A DNA stretch of 39,329 nucleotides from Gammaproteobacteria bacterium UBA6968 (GCA_002450255.1 DJYW01000039.1:1-39329); one strand, 5' to 3'; shown: positions 11,857-21,821, counted from the first letter of the stretch. Notes: generated by a model not told the origin, from the letters alone. Program-made: numbers and translations.

Positions 11857-12672
11857 TCAAGGCGAGGCTTGCGTTGCCGGACCCTGGTTTGATGGCGTTT
11901 CGCTCATAGGCTGCGGACGATGCCTTTTATGCACCTCTGCCGCAAGCGCTTGATACGCTACAGCGCCTCGCGAACTTCGATCATAAAGTTGTACCGGAAG
12001 ACCATGGCTAGGCGCCTCGGCCAAACGGATGTTCCGCGGTATAACTGTTCGAAACACCTGATTGCCGAAATAGTGAATCAGTTGACGGGATACGTCCCTG
12101 GTCAGCCCGTTGCGCGGGTCGTACATGGTCCGCAATAAACCGTCTATACGAAGCGATGAGTTAGTCTGCGCTCGGATACCCTCTATGGTGTCTAACAATG
12201 CCGTTAAACCTTCCAACGCAAAGTACTCACACTGCATGGGTATCAATACCCCGTTGGCAGCGGTCAGCGCATTTACCGTCAAAATATTTAAGGACGGTGG
12301 GCAATCGATAAGTATGTAGTCATATCGTTCGGCGCTGTCTTGTAATAAAGCACGGATTCGATATTCGCGTCGTTCCATATCGAGCATCGCGACTTCCGCA
12401 GCTGTTAAATCGAGATTAGACGGCATGACGTCAAAACGCCCGGCAGATGTCGTTACCACCTTGTCGAAAGGCTGCTCCCCTTGCAGCCATGCATAGCTGC
12501 TGTGCTGAAGATCGTTTTTATCAATACCGCTGCCCATTGTCGCGTTGCCCTGTGGATCCAAATCCAGCAACAACACTCGGGCACCTAAATCAGCCAGGCC
12601 TGCTGCCAGATTGATACTGGTTGTGGTCTTGCCGACACCGCCTTTTTGATTAGCTACCGCTATGATTGTCAT
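11857..12672 (-). CDS. parA: Chromosome-partitioning ATPase ParA (Soj type)
   Basis: ParA is a DNA-bound ATPase whose gradient moves the ParB-parS complex. From the ATG the protein has 271 residues, with the deviant Walker A KGGVGKTTT at residues 10-18. It also has DLDPQGNATMGSG near 38-50 and the Walker B-like YILIDCPPSLNILT near 115-128, where the ParA family signature is clear. An in-frame TTG one codon upstream is less likely. The ATG overlaps the rsmG stop as TGATG, suggesting translational coupling. The C-terminal tail after KRHRPQP is Pro/Ser-rich and probably disordered. Confidence 0.97.
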   Translation of the reverse strand: MTIIAVANQKGGVGKTTTSINLAAGLADLGARVLLLDLDPQGNATMGSGIDKNDLQHSSYAWLQGEQPFDKVVTTSAGRFDVMPSNLDLTAAEVAMLDMERREYRIRALLQDSAERYDYILIDCPPSLNILTVNALTAANGVLIPMQCEYFALEGLTALLDTIEGIRAQTNSSLRIDGLLRTMYDPRNGLTRDVSRQLIHYFGNQVFRTVIPRNIRLAEAPSHGLPVQLYDRSSRGAVAYQALAAEVHKRHRPQPMSETPSNQGPATQASP

Positions 12673-13346
12673 CAATGCCGCTCCATGTATTCGATGGTAT
12701 GCACATCGATTAGACCGGGTATTTGCACCTTCAGATGTCCCTCTCTCGCAAAATCCTGCTCTGCGTCAGCCTTTTGTTCAGTGCGATGAACCCTCGCTTC
12801 GTTGCTTGTCGTCGTTTCTTCCACCAACTGCGTCGAACTAAAGACTACCAAGCGCCCATGTGGGTTGAGGCTATCTCTGACCTGCGGCCAAAGCACCTGC
12901 AGCGGTGCCAAAGCGCGCGCGATGATGGTGTCAAACTCTCCTTGACGCGCCATCGGATTGTTCCAGTCAACCGTTAGCAGCGAGACATTAGAAAGGCGTA
13001 ACGTATTAATCACGGTAAATAAAAATCGCTGTCTACGTTCCATTCGGTCGCATAAAACATAGTGTCGCTGCGGGTCCAATATCGCTAAAGGGAGTCCCGG
13101 CAAACCACCGCCAGTCCCTAGGTCCAACACTCGTTGGCCAACAATTAGGGACTGCGCACTACAGCTGTCCAAAATATGACGAGACACAATACGCGACATA
13201 TCTCGGCGAGCAATCATGTTCATGCCTTTATTCCACTTACTCAGCAAGCGAATGTATTCAACGACTTGATCGATTTGCGAAACAATGAACGGAATACCCA
13301 GTGCCGTTAGACCATCGTCTAAGTCGGCTCGCCATTGGTTTTCCAT
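12672..13346 (-). CDS. rsmG: 16S rRNA (guanine-527-N7) methyltransferase
   Basis: RsmG (GidB) uses S-adenosylmethionine to make m7G527 in 16S rRNA. The conserved parts are LLSKWNKGMNMIARRDM, VSRHILDSC and the SAM-binding loop VLDLGTGGGLPGLPLAIL, followed by NVSLLTVDW. From the ATG at 13346 it has 224 residues, slightly longer than usual because of a Thr/Glu-rich stretch near the C-terminus. An in-frame TTG at 13367 overlaps the mnmG stop and would add seven residues. Neither has a strong ribosome site, so the start is uncertain. Confidence 0.93.
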   Translation of the reverse strand: MENQWRADLDDGLTALGIPFIVSQIDQVVEYIRLLSKWNKGMNMIARRDMSRIVSRHILDSCSAQSLIVGQRVLDLGTGGGLPGLPLAILDPQRHYVLCDRMERRQRFLFTVINTLRLSNVSLLTVDWNNPMARQGEFDTIIARALAPLQVLWPQVRDSLNPHGRLVVFSSTQLVEETTTSNEARVHRTEQKADAEQDFAREGHLKVQIPGLIDVHTIEYMERH

Positions 13347-13363
13347 ATTTGAGCGGCCTGCCG

Positions 13364-15226
13364 TCAATGTGACGCCGCTTTCTTTGCATGTACCAATAAA
13401 ATCGACAAAGCGGCTGGTGTCATACCAGGTATCCGCGATGCGTGCGCGAGCGAATCCGGTCGCTGTGCTGCCAACTTTTGACGAAGCTCATTAGAGAGCC
13501 CGTCAATGGATGCGAAATCTAGTTCTGTGGGGATACGCATGGTTTCATGCCGCCGAATTTTCGCTATCTCTTCATCCTGCCGCTTGATGTAACCGGCATA
13601 TTTCACTTCGATAGCCAGCTGCTGCATCGCCTGCTCATCCGCCTCTTCGACAAGACCCAATACGCGCACTAAGTCGTTGGGTAAAACCTCTGGTCGCTTT
13701 AACGCCTCATGCAGTGTTGTCTCCCGGCTGAGATTCAGAACCAAAGCCTTATCGATATCGGACCCAGGAAACACCATGTCGCCCCGCAGCTTCTCTGCTA
13801 GTGCGTCAACGGCACGTCGCTTAGCACGAAACTGTTGCAGCCGAACGTCGCCTACAAGACCCATTTCTCGACCTAACTCGAGCAGTCGAAGGTCTGCATT
13901 GTCTTGACGCAGCCGTAATCTGAATTCTGCTCGGCTGGTAAACATCCGGTAAGGCTCGGTTGTTCCCAAGTGCACCAAGTCATCCACCATGACACCGATG
14001 TAGGCTTCATCTCGACGCGGAATCCAGGGTGGCTTGTCCGACACCTGGCGCGCAGCGTTAATCCCGGCTAACAAACCTTGTGCTGCGGCCTCTTCGTAGC
14101 CTGTCGTGCCATTGATCTGACCAGCGAAGAACAAGCCCTGTATTGCGCGAGTTTCTAGCGACAACTGTAAATCTCGCGGATCGAAATAGTCGTATTCAAT
14201 GGCATAACCAGGGCGCGTAATATGCGCATTCTCAAAACCTTGCATAGATCGCACAAACGCTAGCTGCACGGCAAAGGGTAGGCTTGTTGAAATGCCATTT
14301 GGATATAGTTCTTGAGTCCCTAAACCTTCGGGTTCTATAAAAATCTGATGCGATGATTTTTCTGCAAAACGCACGATTTTGTCTTCTATGCTCGGGCAGT
14401 AACGCGGTCCTACGCCTTGAATATTGCCGCTATACATCGCCGAGCTTTCCAGGTTGTCCTGAATAATTTGGTGTGTCGTCGCGTTAGTGGTCGCAATGTG
14501 ACAGTGCACCTGCTCTGGGTGGTCGCTACGATGGCTCAATGCTGATAAACAGGGTCGGGGATCGTCTCCCGGCTGCACTTCGAGACAACCGTAATCCACA
14601 CTCCGTCCGTCTATACGCGGCGGCGTACCCGTTTTTAGACGGCCAACGCGGAACGGCAGGTTGCGCAAACGCGTTGCCAGCGCATTCGATGGCGGGTCGC
14701 CAGCGCGGCCACCATCCGTTTGTTGGGTGCCGACGTGAATGGTTCCACCCAAAAAAGTGCCTGTAGTAAGGATGACCGCGCTGGCCTTGAAGGCTAACCC
14801 CATTTGGGTGATACAGCCCGCAACGCGTTGGTCTTTTACGATCAGATCAACTACTGCTTGCTGGAAAATATCGAGGTTTTCTTGTTTGTCCAGGTGAGAC
14901 CGAACCGCCTGACGATACAATGCTCGGTCAGACTGTGCCCGCGTTGCTCGCACCGCCGGACCTTTGCTTGAGTTGAGCACGCGAAAATGGATACCAGCGA
15001 GATCTGCACAGCGCGCCATTAGCCCGTCTAATGCATCTATCTCCGAAACTAAGTGACTCTTACCTATCCCCCCGATAGCAGGGTTACAGGACATTTGCCC
15101 TATTGTTTCGATGTTTTGAGTCATTAACAGCGTTTTTGCGCCAATCCTAGCGGATGCGGCCGCGGCCTCTGTACCGGCATGACCGCCACCGATGACTATG
15201 ACATCGTATTGCTCAGAGTAATTCAC
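13364..15226 (-). CDS. mnmG: tRNA uridine-34 carboxymethylaminomethyl-modifying enzyme MnmG
   Basis: MnmG (GidA) is the FAD/NADH-dependent partner of MnmE that modifies U34 in the wobble position of several tRNAs. The 620-residue protein opens with the FAD-binding [12 protein letters not shown] (11-22) and has [16 protein letters not shown] near 45-60. It contains the long conserved segments [20 protein letters not shown] and [15 protein letters not shown], and ends with a helical domain for MnmE contact. It starts at GTG with an AAGAG-like site. It lies 69 bp after mnmE, so both subunits come from one transcript. Confidence 0.97.
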   Translation of the reverse strand: MNYSEQYDVIVIGGGHAGTEAAAASARIGAKTLLMTQNIETIGQMSCNPAIGGIGKSHLVSEIDALDGLMARCADLAGIHFRVLNSSKGPAVRATRAQSDRALYRQAVRSHLDKQENLDIFQQAVVDLIVKDQRVAGCITQMGLAFKASAVILTTGTFLGGTIHVGTQQTDGGRAGDPPSNALATRLRNLPFRVGRLKTGTPPRIDGRSVDYGCLEVQPGDDPRPCLSALSHRSDHPEQVHCHIATTNATTHQIIQDNLESSAMYSGNIQGVGPRYCPSIEDKIVRFAEKSSHQIFIEPEGLGTQELYPNGISTSLPFAVQLAFVRSMQGFENAHITRPGYAIEYDYFDPRDLQLSLETRAIQGLFFAGQINGTTGYEEAAAQGLLAGINAARQVSDKPPWIPRRDEAYIGVMVDDLVHLGTTEPYRMFTSRAEFRLRLRQDNADLRLLELGREMGLVGDVRLQQFRAKRRAVDALAEKLRGDMVFPGSDIDKALVLNLSRETTLHEALKRPEVLPNDLVRVLGLVEEADEQAMQQLAIEVKYAGYIKRQDEEIAKIRRHETMRIPTELDFASIDGLSNELRQKLAAQRPDSLAHASRIPGMTPAALSILLVHAKKAASH

Positions 15227-15295
15227 TTATCTTTTCTCTTCCTTTTACCTTTGCGAATTCAGCAGTGCGCGGCCCTGACCCTAATTCTGACTGGA

Positions 15296-16696
15296 TTATT
15301 TTCCGATGCAAAACTTAGAAAAGATCTCTCCCAACAGGTCGTCGGCCGTCACGGTACCAACAATCTGTCCGAGACTCTCGTGGGCCAATCTCAACTCTTC
15401 GGCGACAATCTCCACCGGCTGCCCCTGTTGCAGACACTGCTGGCCAGATCGAAGTGATTCGGAGCAGCTTGCTAGCAGCCTAATGTGTCGGACTCGCGCA
15501 GTGAACGGCGGTTCAGAATGAACCAGGCCCACGCTTGTATGGATCTTTTGTGTCAGTGTTTTGATACCTGTCATCTGCGTCGCTGACACGGCAACTAGCT
15601 CGCCTTCTAAATCTGCCTCTAGGTTAGCTTCGGGTTCAGTCAATAAATCGCTCTTGTTGCGAACCATTATCACTTTTGCCAACGGCGCTGCCGTCAACGC
15701 ATCCGGGTTCTCCCCAACCTCAATTTGGTACTCGGCACGCAACACATCCAAATCGTGCTTAGCTGCTGCTAAAGGCTGCTCTACAGAACTGATAAACAAC
15801 ACTAAATCAGCACGCATTGCTTGTGCTTTAGCCCGCTCTATTCCGATCGTCTCAACCTGATCTTCGGTATCACGAAGACCGGCCGTATCGACAAGTCTTA
15901 TGGGCAAACCCCCTATGTTTAGGTCAACCTTGAGCAAATCTCGAGTTGTCCCGGGTTGATCAGTAATGATTGCTGTATCGTCGCCCGATAAAGCGTTTAG
16001 TAAACTCGATTTGCCAACGTTTGGTGCGCCAATAAGCGCGACTTCGATCCCGCCGTTTAATAATCGTCCTTGTTCGGCCTTATCGAATAGTTGTTGTAAC
16101 GTGTCTTGCAGCGTAGCTAATCGAATCGTTACCTGGCTCTCTGCGAGGATGTCAACTTCTTCTTCAGGAAAGTCGATTGCAGCTTCCACTTGCATTCGTA
16201 AATCCAATAGCTGCGTGGCAACCTTTTCAACTCGTTGAGAAAACGCACCGGTTAGCGATCCCATTGCAGCTTTAGCAGCAGCAATGGAACCACTGGCTAT
16301 CAGATCTGCCACAGCTTCGGCTTGGGTCAAATCCATTTTGCCATTCAAAAATGCGCGTTCGCTAAATTCTCCTGGCCTTGCCATACGAACGCCCAGGTCA
16401 CCCAGTAACGACAGGATCCGCTGTTGAACCACTGGACTACCGTGCCCCTGAAACTCCAGCGTATCTTCTCCCGTAAATGAATTCGGGCCTTGGAAAAACA
16501 GAGCAATGCCTGTATCCACTACTTCTTCGGCGTGTTTTAGCGCGACATACTCTGCGGTTCGCGACCTTAACGGTTTGCTAAAAAGTCGTTGGGCTATGGG
16601 TTCGATACCGTCGCCCGAGAGTCGAATAATGCCTACACCGCCTCGCCCGGGCGGGCTAGCGATGGCGCAAATCAAGTCTTGTGGCGGATTTACCAT
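15296..16696 (-). CDS. mnmE: tRNA modification GTPase MnmE
   Basis: MnmE (TrmE) is the GTPase partner of MnmG. The 466-residue protein has an N-terminal formyl-THF-binding domain beginning AIASPPGRGGVGIIRLSG (11-28). The inserted Ras-like G domain shows G1 GAPNVGKS (223-230), G3 DTAG (270-273) and NKSD as G4. The flanking helical domain and the C-terminal FCIGK motif, with the functional Cys463, are intact. It lies 15 bp after yidC. Confidence 0.97.
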   Translation of the reverse strand: MVNPPQDLICAIASPPGRGGVGIIRLSGDGIEPIAQRLFSKPLRSRTAEYVALKHAEEVVDTGIALFFQGPNSFTGEDTLEFQGHGSPVVQQRILSLLGDLGVRMARPGEFSERAFLNGKMDLTQAEAVADLIASGSIAAAKAAMGSLTGAFSQRVEKVATQLLDLRMQVEAAIDFPEEEVDILAESQVTIRLATLQDTLQQLFDKAEQGRLLNGGIEVALIGAPNVGKSSLLNALSGDDTAIITDQPGTTRDLLKVDLNIGGLPIRLVDTAGLRDTEDQVETIGIERAKAQAMRADLVLFISSVEQPLAAAKHDLDVLRAEYQIEVGENPDALTAAPLAKVIMVRNKSDLLTEPEANLEADLEGELVAVSATQMTGIKTLTQKIHTSVGLVHSEPPFTARVRHIRLLASCSESLRSGQQCLQQGQPVEIVAEELRLAHESLGQIVGTVTADDLLGEIFSKFCIGK

Positions 16697-16711
16697 GGGC
16701 GCAAAAAGGCT

Positions 16712-18466
16712 TTATTTCTTGCCTTGTTCGCGTTCCACCAACCGATACATATATGTTTGTTGAGCAATAGAAAGTAAGTTGTTCACCAGCCAATATAAAA
16801 CCAGTCCCGCCGGGAAAAACAGGAATATCGCGGTGAAAAAGATGGGCATTAGTTTCATGATTTTGACCTGCAGCGGATCACCGACCTGAGGATTGAGCGC
16901 CTGCATAAGGTAGGTGCTGGCACCCATTAATAGCGGTAGGACAAAGTACGGGTCCATGGCAGACAAATCGGTAATCCACCAAATAAAAGGCGCTTGGCGT
17001 AGCTCTACAGATTCCAGCAAGACCCAATATAGCGCTAGAAAGATCGGCATTGGGATAAGCATCGGTAAGCACCCCCCTAACGGGTTAGCACCTTCTTTTT
17101 TGTAAAGTGCCATCATCTCTTTCGATAACTTTTCTCTATCGTTGGCGTGACGCTTTTGCAGCGCTTTCATAGCCGGTGCGACCCGACGCATATTAGCCAT
17201 AGACCGATAGCCTTTGGCTGAGATCCAGGCGAAAGAAGCCTTTACCAATACTGTCAATAAAATGATGGCTAAACCCCAATTACCGACCCAGTCAAAGAGA
17301 ATTTTTAAGCCTTTAAATAGCGGTACGGAAATCCACCAAAGAATGCCGTAATTGACCGTCAGATTGAGATTAGGCGCTATTGATTCGAGTCTGGTTTGGT
17401 CTTTTGGTCCAGCGTAGAACTGCATTTGCCAAGCACCAGTTGCACCAGCCGGTATAGTTTGCTCTGGTCCGGTTAATCCAAACAAGTAATTGCCGTCTCG
17501 ACTGCGGCGAGCAAAGAACCGGCTTTCCTGACCTGCTGGTGCAACCCATGCCGAAAGGAAATAGTGTTGCAAAAAAGCGATCCATCCTCCGGTTTCGCGT
17601 TTTTCGTACGGCGAATCATCAATATCGTCAAACTCTAGTTTCAAATATCGATCATCAGTATTGGTTGTTGCCGCACCAAGATATGGGGTCGGCGCCATCG
17701 GAAAGGATTCATCTACCAGCGGTATACTTTTATCACGCTTTATTTGCGCAAACATACCGGCACTGAACGGCGCTTGGGATCGATTCATTACTAGATAACT
17801 GACATCAATCAGGAATTCATTAGCCGTAAAACTGAATATCTTTTCGATTGTTGATCCATCCATATCGTAATTCAGAACCAACTCACCACCGGCCTCCCTA
17901 TTCACCGTATTTTTAGCGACTCGATAAATGGGCCGTTGGCCTTGGCTGTCGGGACCGTTCTTACCAATCAATCCGCTTTGCGCCACGTATACTTGGCTTA
18001 CGTTCTGATCAAGCAGCTGATAAGCGATATCTGGATTAGTTTGATTGATCGGATAAGATGGCAATTGAACGCGAACGATGTCGCCACCACTAAGATCAAT
18101 CCAAACGCGCAACGTTGACGTTTCTACTTTTATCAGCCGATTCAGATTGGCAGATGTATTTGCCCGTAGCGGATCCTGTGGCGTAGTTTGTGAAGAAGCG
18201 GAGGAAGCAGGAGCGGTGGCATCGGTTACTAATTCTTGAGCCGAAGGAATATCACTGGATATCGCATTCGACTGCATAACAGCACTTTCTACCGACGCTT
18301 GCGGACGATCGACTTGTACTGGATCAGGCCCCACAGAGGGTGCTGAAGTATATTGCGGCGCGGTTTCACTCGCCTCTCTATCTTGGTTCCAAGCTAATAT
18401 GAGCAGATAGCCTGTAGCAGCCAAAGCAATCAGCAATACAATCCGCTGTATTTCAGGAGGTATCAT
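16712..18466 (-). CDS. yidC: Membrane protein insertase YidC
   Basis: YidC inserts inner-membrane proteins, including Fo subunit c, alone or with SecYEG. From the chosen ATG it has 584 residues. The first membrane helix is IQRIVLLIALAATGYLLILAW (about 6-26). A Ser/Ala/Pro-rich linker and the large periplasmic beta domain follow. The conserved C-terminal five-helix core contains NWGLAIILLTVLVK, the cytoplasmic helical hairpin MKALQKRHANDREKL, and GGCLPMLIPMPIFLALYWVL. The frame is open for 32 more codons upstream, but that stretch overlaps yidD, is hydrophilic and is not YidC-like. It lies 10 bp after yidD. Confidence 0.96.
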   Translation of the reverse strand: MIPPEIQRIVLLIALAATGYLLILAWNQDREASETAPQYTSAPSVGPDPVQVDRPQASVESAVMQSNAISSDIPSAQELVTDATAPASSASSQTTPQDPLRANTSANLNRLIKVETSTLRVWIDLSGGDIVRVQLPSYPINQTNPDIAYQLLDQNVSQVYVAQSGLIGKNGPDSQGQRPIYRVAKNTVNREAGGELVLNYDMDGSTIEKIFSFTANEFLIDVSYLVMNRSQAPFSAGMFAQIKRDKSIPLVDESFPMAPTPYLGAATTNTDDRYLKLEFDDIDDSPYEKRETGGWIAFLQHYFLSAWVAPAGQESRFFARRSRDGNYLFGLTGPEQTIPAGATGAWQMQFYAGPKDQTRLESIAPNLNLTVNYGILWWISVPLFKGLKILFDWVGNWGLAIILLTVLVKASFAWISAKGYRSMANMRRVAPAMKALQKRHANDREKLSKEMMALYKKEGANPLGGCLPMLIPMPIFLALYWVLLESVELRQAPFIWWITDLSAMDPYFVLPLLMGASTYLMQALNPQVGDPLQVKIMKLMPIFFTAIFLFFPAGLVLYWLVNNLLSIAQQTYMYRLVEREQGKK

Positions 18467-18476
18467 CGGTAGATCC

Positions 18477-18824
18477 CTAACAACTGTTGTTTGTTTCTGG
18501 TAGGGCGCTGGACTTAGGTTGCGTCTGTACGACTTCATTCGTTGCGCGCTCCGCAACATCACCGGGCACCGGGTCCCATCCTCCAGCGTTTAGCGGGTGG
18601 CATCTTACTAGTCGTTTAGCGCCTAACCAAGCGCCTTTTCGTAGGCCATATTTATTTATAGCGATGAGTGTGTAATCAGAGCAAGTTGGCTGGAACCTGC
18701 AGCGCGGACCGATTAGGGGACTGATGATCAGTTGGTAACTTCGAATGATGCGTGTCACGAACCACGTGAACGCGCTGCTTCGTTGGGTTTTGGTGGAAAT
18801 TGTGTCGTGCTCACGGTTCGGCAT
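18477..18824 (-). CDS. yidD: Membrane protein insertion efficiency factor YidD
   Basis: YidD is a small membrane-associated protein that helps YidC-dependent insertion. The signature is strong: [23 protein letters not shown], then [12 protein letters not shown] and the C-terminal [14 protein letters not shown], with the three conserved Cys present. The 115-residue length includes about 15 extra hydrophilic residues at each end. The ATG has an AGGA site eight bases upstream. It sits between rnpA and yidC, its usual place. Confidence 0.95.
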   Translation of the reverse strand: MPNREHDTISTKTQRSSAFTWFVTRIIRSYQLIISPLIGPRCRFQPTCSDYTLIAINKYGLRKGAWLGAKRLVRCHPLNAGGWDPVPGDVAERATNEVVQTQPKSSALPETNNSC

Positions 18825-18849
18825 CAGTGTTTTCCTGAGCAGACATCAT

Positions 18850-19251
18850 TTACGCCAACTCTTTTGATAAATCTAGCAACAGCTCAGCTAACGCACTGCG
18901 CAAGTCGTCATCGCTGATCGCCGACATGACTTGAACGACTAGATCTCCATTAGGTAGCGTGCTCTGTCGACAACGAAATGATTCTCTAACTAGACGTTTT
19001 ATACGATTGCGCCGTACAGCCGATTTGTTCCCTCGTTTGGGAACAACAACACCCAGTCTTGGTCGAGCTGGTCTCCTGTCAACGAACACATCATCCGGGA
19101 CTAACCGGGTACCCGTACCATTGCGCGTCTGGCACAGGTTTAAAACGATAAGGCGTACTTGGTGCTTCGCTCTGCGGAATCTTCCTTGCCGAAAAACCTT
19201 CGTAAATTCTGAGGGCTTTGTTAGCCGTGCTGTTTTCGGGAAATCTTGCAA
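18850..19251 (-). CDS. rnpA: Ribonuclease P protein component
   Basis: RnpA is the protein cofactor of RNase P, which matures tRNA 5' ends. The diagnostic RNR segment [16 protein letters not shown] is at residues 78-93, after LGVVVPKRG (66-74), and the N-terminus [18 protein letters not shown] is typical. The start is TTG with a weak ribosome site. The protein has 133 residues. About 20 extra residues (roughly 41-62, Arg/Asp/Pro-rich) lie between two core beta strands compared with E. coli. It lies 22 bp after rpmH, as in most bacteria. Confidence 0.95.
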   Translation of the reverse strand: MQDFPKTARLTKPSEFTKVFRQGRFRRAKHQVRLIVLNLCQTRNGTGTRLVPDDVFVDRRPARPRLGVVVPKRGNKSAVRRNRIKRLVRESFRCRQSTLPNGDLVVQVMSAISDDDLRSALAELLLDLSKELA

Positions 19252-19273
19252 GCAAGTATTGTGGGTGGCTTGG

Positions 19274-19408
19274 TTAAACAGCGAGTCTCTTACGACCTTT
19301 CGCGCGTCGCGCGTTTAGCACTTTGCGTCCGCCTTTAGTTGCCATTCTGGCGCGAAAACCGTGGGTTCGCTTACGCTTTAAATTGCTTGGCTGAAAGGTT
19401 CTTTTCAT
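19274..19408 (-). CDS. rpmH: 50S ribosomal protein L34
   Basis: This small basic ribosomal protein has 44 codons, short enough to be missed by length-filtered gene finding. Reading the minus strand from the ATG gives [14 protein letters not shown], then [16 protein letters not shown] and a Lys/Arg-rich C-terminus ending KRLAV and TAA. This is an unmistakable full-length L34. It is the first gene of the leftward rpmH-rnpA-yidD-yidC cluster next to oriC. Confidence 0.98.
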   Translation of the reverse strand: MKRTFQPSNLKRKRTHGFRARMATKGGRKVLNARRAKGRKRLAV

Positions 19409-19559
19409 GACTCACTCTTTGACTTTTATTTAAAGAAGCGTGGTTAGGTTCGTTGGTGTTGATCGATGCCAAAATCAGATACCAAGACAAACTCTCTTCA
19501 CTCGTTGCACCTTATCACATGTACAACTTCTCCGGGGCCGGCGAGTGTATGAACGGCTC

Positions 19560-19800
19560 CTAACCCTGTCAATTAAAAAGATTTATATATATATATAAAG
19601 CTTATGATGGTGGTTGTTTAGGTGGTCTAAGCGGTGGATAAGTGACGTAAGCGATTGGCAAGCAACTAAATATTTTGAGTCTTTAACTGTGCAAAATTCC
19701 CGTATATCAAGTGGATATGGCTAAATAGTTTGTGAGCAAAAGCTTGAATCTGGAACTGTCATTAGTTATCCACAGGTTACTAAACGAGTTGCTCACATTT
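19560..19800. other. oriC: Probable oriC core
   Basis: An AT-rich run including eleven or so alternating T/A bases (around 19580-19597) could be the unwinding element. It is followed by a perfect DnaA box TTATCCACA at 19766-19774 (plus strand) and two one-mismatch boxes on the minus strand: TTATCCACC (19633-19641) and TTTTGCACA (19688-19696, against TTATNCACA). Two copies of TTGCTCACA flank the perfect box in opposite orientations (19731-19739 minus, 19789-19797 plus). The position between rpmH and dnaA and the divergence of transcription from here fit oriC in related bacteria. No GATC cluster is seen, which argues against SeqA/Dam control. Confidence 0.7.
19766..19774 (+). promoter_or_regulatory. 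Perfect DnaA box
   Basis: TTATCCACA is an exact match to the high-affinity DnaA-binding consensus and is the only perfect copy in the rpmH-dnaA region. Confidence 0.75.
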
Positions 19801-20120
19801 CTCTCTGTTGTCGGGAACCGCCTTGTGAAGATATTCGTGTCGTAACCGTCTGAAATACATAGAGTAGATAGAAAGAACAAAAAAAGTTGGTGTTGGTTTG
19901 GATTTATGTGGTTTGAAACGCATAGAATGTTCGCAAGCACGAGAACGACGTGGAACGCGCAGATGCAGACCTAAGAAAGCGCGTTAAGGAAAAAGACGTT
20001 GGCTGAAAACGGATGCCCGCGGGAGGGCACGCCTATCGTGCCAAAGGGAAAGAGGGTGCGTTGAGCCGGGTAGTAAACGCAAGCGAGATATCTGAGAGAG
20101 GCAGTCAAGTAAAGCAGCCT

Positions 20121-20152
20121 AGAAAGCCGGTCGAGAAAGCCGGTCGAGAAAG
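20121..20152 (+). repeat. 13-bp tandem repeat, about 2.5 copies
   Basis: AGAAAGCCGGTCG occurs at 20121-20133 and 20134-20146 and is followed by the partial copy AGAAAG (20147-20152). It is purine-rich and not AT-rich, so it does not look like the classic E. coli 13-mer unwinding repeats. It lies about 330 bp before dnaA. Confidence 0.8.
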
Positions 20153-20481
20153 ACAACTCAGTAAGGCATCAAGACAGAGGCCCACGATAAGTAGCGACGA
20201 ACCGGTGTTTAAATTGGGACCACGTAATGGATTCAGTGGCCCTTCGCGGTTGCCTTTTAGAACCATGCTTTAGATGTCAGTTTTCCGTAGCCATCGACAT
20301 ACGTTTTCAATCGTTTTCGATATAGAGGGACTTGGGCAGCAATGTCCGGCTGATCTGCTTTCGAGTTAACAGGCAGGTTAAAAAAGTGCAGCCAGTAAGC
20401 CGGTAGCGTAAACGCTATTCTGGCGAGTTGTTAAAACTGGCAGACAAGTAAACAAGAGATCAGGGTAGAGGTTAGTTTCTG

Positions 20482-21813
20482 GTGGGAAAGGCAATTTGGC
20501 ATGAAATTTTAGGACAGTTGGAGAATGAACTGTCGACGGATCAGTACGATACGTACATTAGGCCGTTGCACGCTTCGTTTAAAGACAGTGGCATGACTCT
20601 GATGGCCCCAAACAGATATGTTGAGAGGCACGTACGTACGATCTTTATGGACCGAATAGCAAAACATTTCGCCACTGAGAACGAAGCTTATACAGTGGAT
20701 TTATCGGTGGGTGACGTTGACGTTAAACCACTGCGAGCAAGTCGTACAATGGACTTAGGCAAGCCTGCCGGAGGTATGGGCGATACCCGTGCCACGTATA
20801 GCTTGAATCGGGAATTCACCTTTGACACGTTCGTCGAAGGTAAGTCTAACGAAATGGCTAAGGCGGCATCTCTGCAAGTAGCTGATAATGCTGGTAAGTC
20901 TTATAACCCACTGTTGCTATACGGTGGTGTCGGCTTGGGTAAAACGCACCTTATGCAGGCGGTGGGTAATGAACTAAGCATCCGCAATCCGGACGCCAAA
21001 ATCGTGTATCTTCATTCGCAGCGTTTCGTACAAGATATGGTAAAAGCGTTGCAAACGGGGACGATGGAAGATTTCATGCAGTACTACCGTTCGGTAGATG
21101 CGTTGCTAATCGACGACATTCAATTCTTTGCTAAGAAACTGCGCTCGCAGGAAGAGTTTTTCCACGTATTTAATGCGTTGTTGGAACGTGGTCACCAGAT
21201 GATTCTGACTAGTGATCGGTACCCGCGAGAAATCGACGGTTTGGAAGAGCGCTTACAGTCTAGATTTGTGTACGGGTTAACAGTCGAAGTTGAAGCACCA
21301 GAGCTTGAAACGCGGGTGGCGATTCTGATGAAAAAAGCGGAAGCGGAGCAAGTGGCGCTTGACCAGGGAGTCGCTTTTTTCATCGCTGAGAGAATAAGGT
21401 CCAACGTGAGAGAGCTAGAAGGTGCGTTGCGCCGCGTGATAGCCAATGCACGCTTTACTGGCAGTCGAATCAGTGTCGAGCAAGTTAAGCGCGCGCTTAG
21501 AGATCTTTTTGCTATTCAAGATCGTCAGGTTTCCATTGATAATATTCAGCGCACTGTCGCTGAGTACTTCAATATCAAGATTGCTGATTTACTATCGAAA
21601 CGTCGTAATCGGACCATAGCCCGACCGAGGCAGTTGGCTATGGCGTTAGCGAAAGAGCTTACTAATCACTCTTTGCCTGAAATAGGCGATGCGTTCGGTG
21701 GGCGTGACCACACGACGGTGTTGCATGCCTGTCGAAAAGTTGCCGAGCTCCGTAGTGAAACCGCCGACACGGCGGAAGACTATAAGAACTTATCCCGGTT
21801 ACTAGGTGGATAG
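20482..21813 (+). CDS. dnaA: Chromosomal replication initiator protein DnaA
   Basis: DnaA binds the boxes at oriC and opens the duplex. The 443-residue protein has the N-terminal DnaB-interacting domain ([13 protein letters not shown], then YIRPLHA) and a short linker. The AAA+ domain has Walker A GGVGLGKT (148-155) and Walker [10 protein letters not shown] (208-216). The C-terminal DNA-binding domain carries the signature [19 protein letters not shown]. It starts at GTG, ten bases after an AGAGG site. It is the first rightward gene from the origin and is followed 8 bp later by dnaN. Confidence 0.97.
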   Translation: MGKAIWHEILGQLENELSTDQYDTYIRPLHASFKDSGMTLMAPNRYVERHVRTIFMDRIAKHFATENEAYTVDLSVGDVDVKPLRASRTMDLGKPAGGMGDTRATYSLNREFTFDTFVEGKSNEMAKAASLQVADNAGKSYNPLLLYGGVGLGKTHLMQAVGNELSIRNPDAKIVYLHSQRFVQDMVKALQTGTMEDFMQYYRSVDALLIDDIQFFAKKLRSQEEFFHVFNALLERGHQMILTSDRYPREIDGLEERLQSRFVYGLTVEVEAPELETRVAILMKKAEAEQVALDQGVAFFIAERIRSNVRELEGALRRVIANARFTGSRISVEQVKRALRDLFAIQDRQVSIDNIQRTVAEYFNIKIADLLSKRRNRTIARPRQLAMALAKELTNHSLPEIGDAFGGRDHTTVLHACRKVAELRSETADTAEDYKNLSRLLGG

Positions 21814-21821
21814 GAGCATTT

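Larger units (their letters stand above)
19409..20481. other. rpmH-dnaA intergenic region containing the probable origin of replication
   Basis: This 1.07 kb stretch has no convincing gene. From left to right it holds the rpmH leader, an AT-rich tract (19571-19602), a cluster of DnaA boxes (about 19633-19774), a 13-bp tandem repeat (20121-20152), a small inverted repeat TAGCG-TAAA-CGCTA (20404-20417) and the dnaA leader. Short open frames here (such as 20013-20273) have no ribosome site or recognisable product. The part from 19803 to 20480 is otherwise unexplained. Confidence 0.8.

Noticed and set aside
18467..18562. 32-codon N-terminal extension of yidC
   Set aside because: It overlaps yidD, is hydrophilic, and would bury the normal N-terminal membrane helix. 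The ATG at 18466 gives the expected YidC start.
18753..18768. CACGTG-containing sequence in yidD that resembles parS
   Set aside because: Only the central CCACGTG core matches. The flanking arms differ at many positions from TGTTCCACGTGGAACA, so ParB loading is not supported.
20013..20273. 86-codon open frame in the rpmH-dnaA gap
   Set aside because: It is Arg/Ser-rich, covers the 13-bp tandem repeat, lacks a ribosome site and shows no known domain. It is better explained as chance in a non-coding region.
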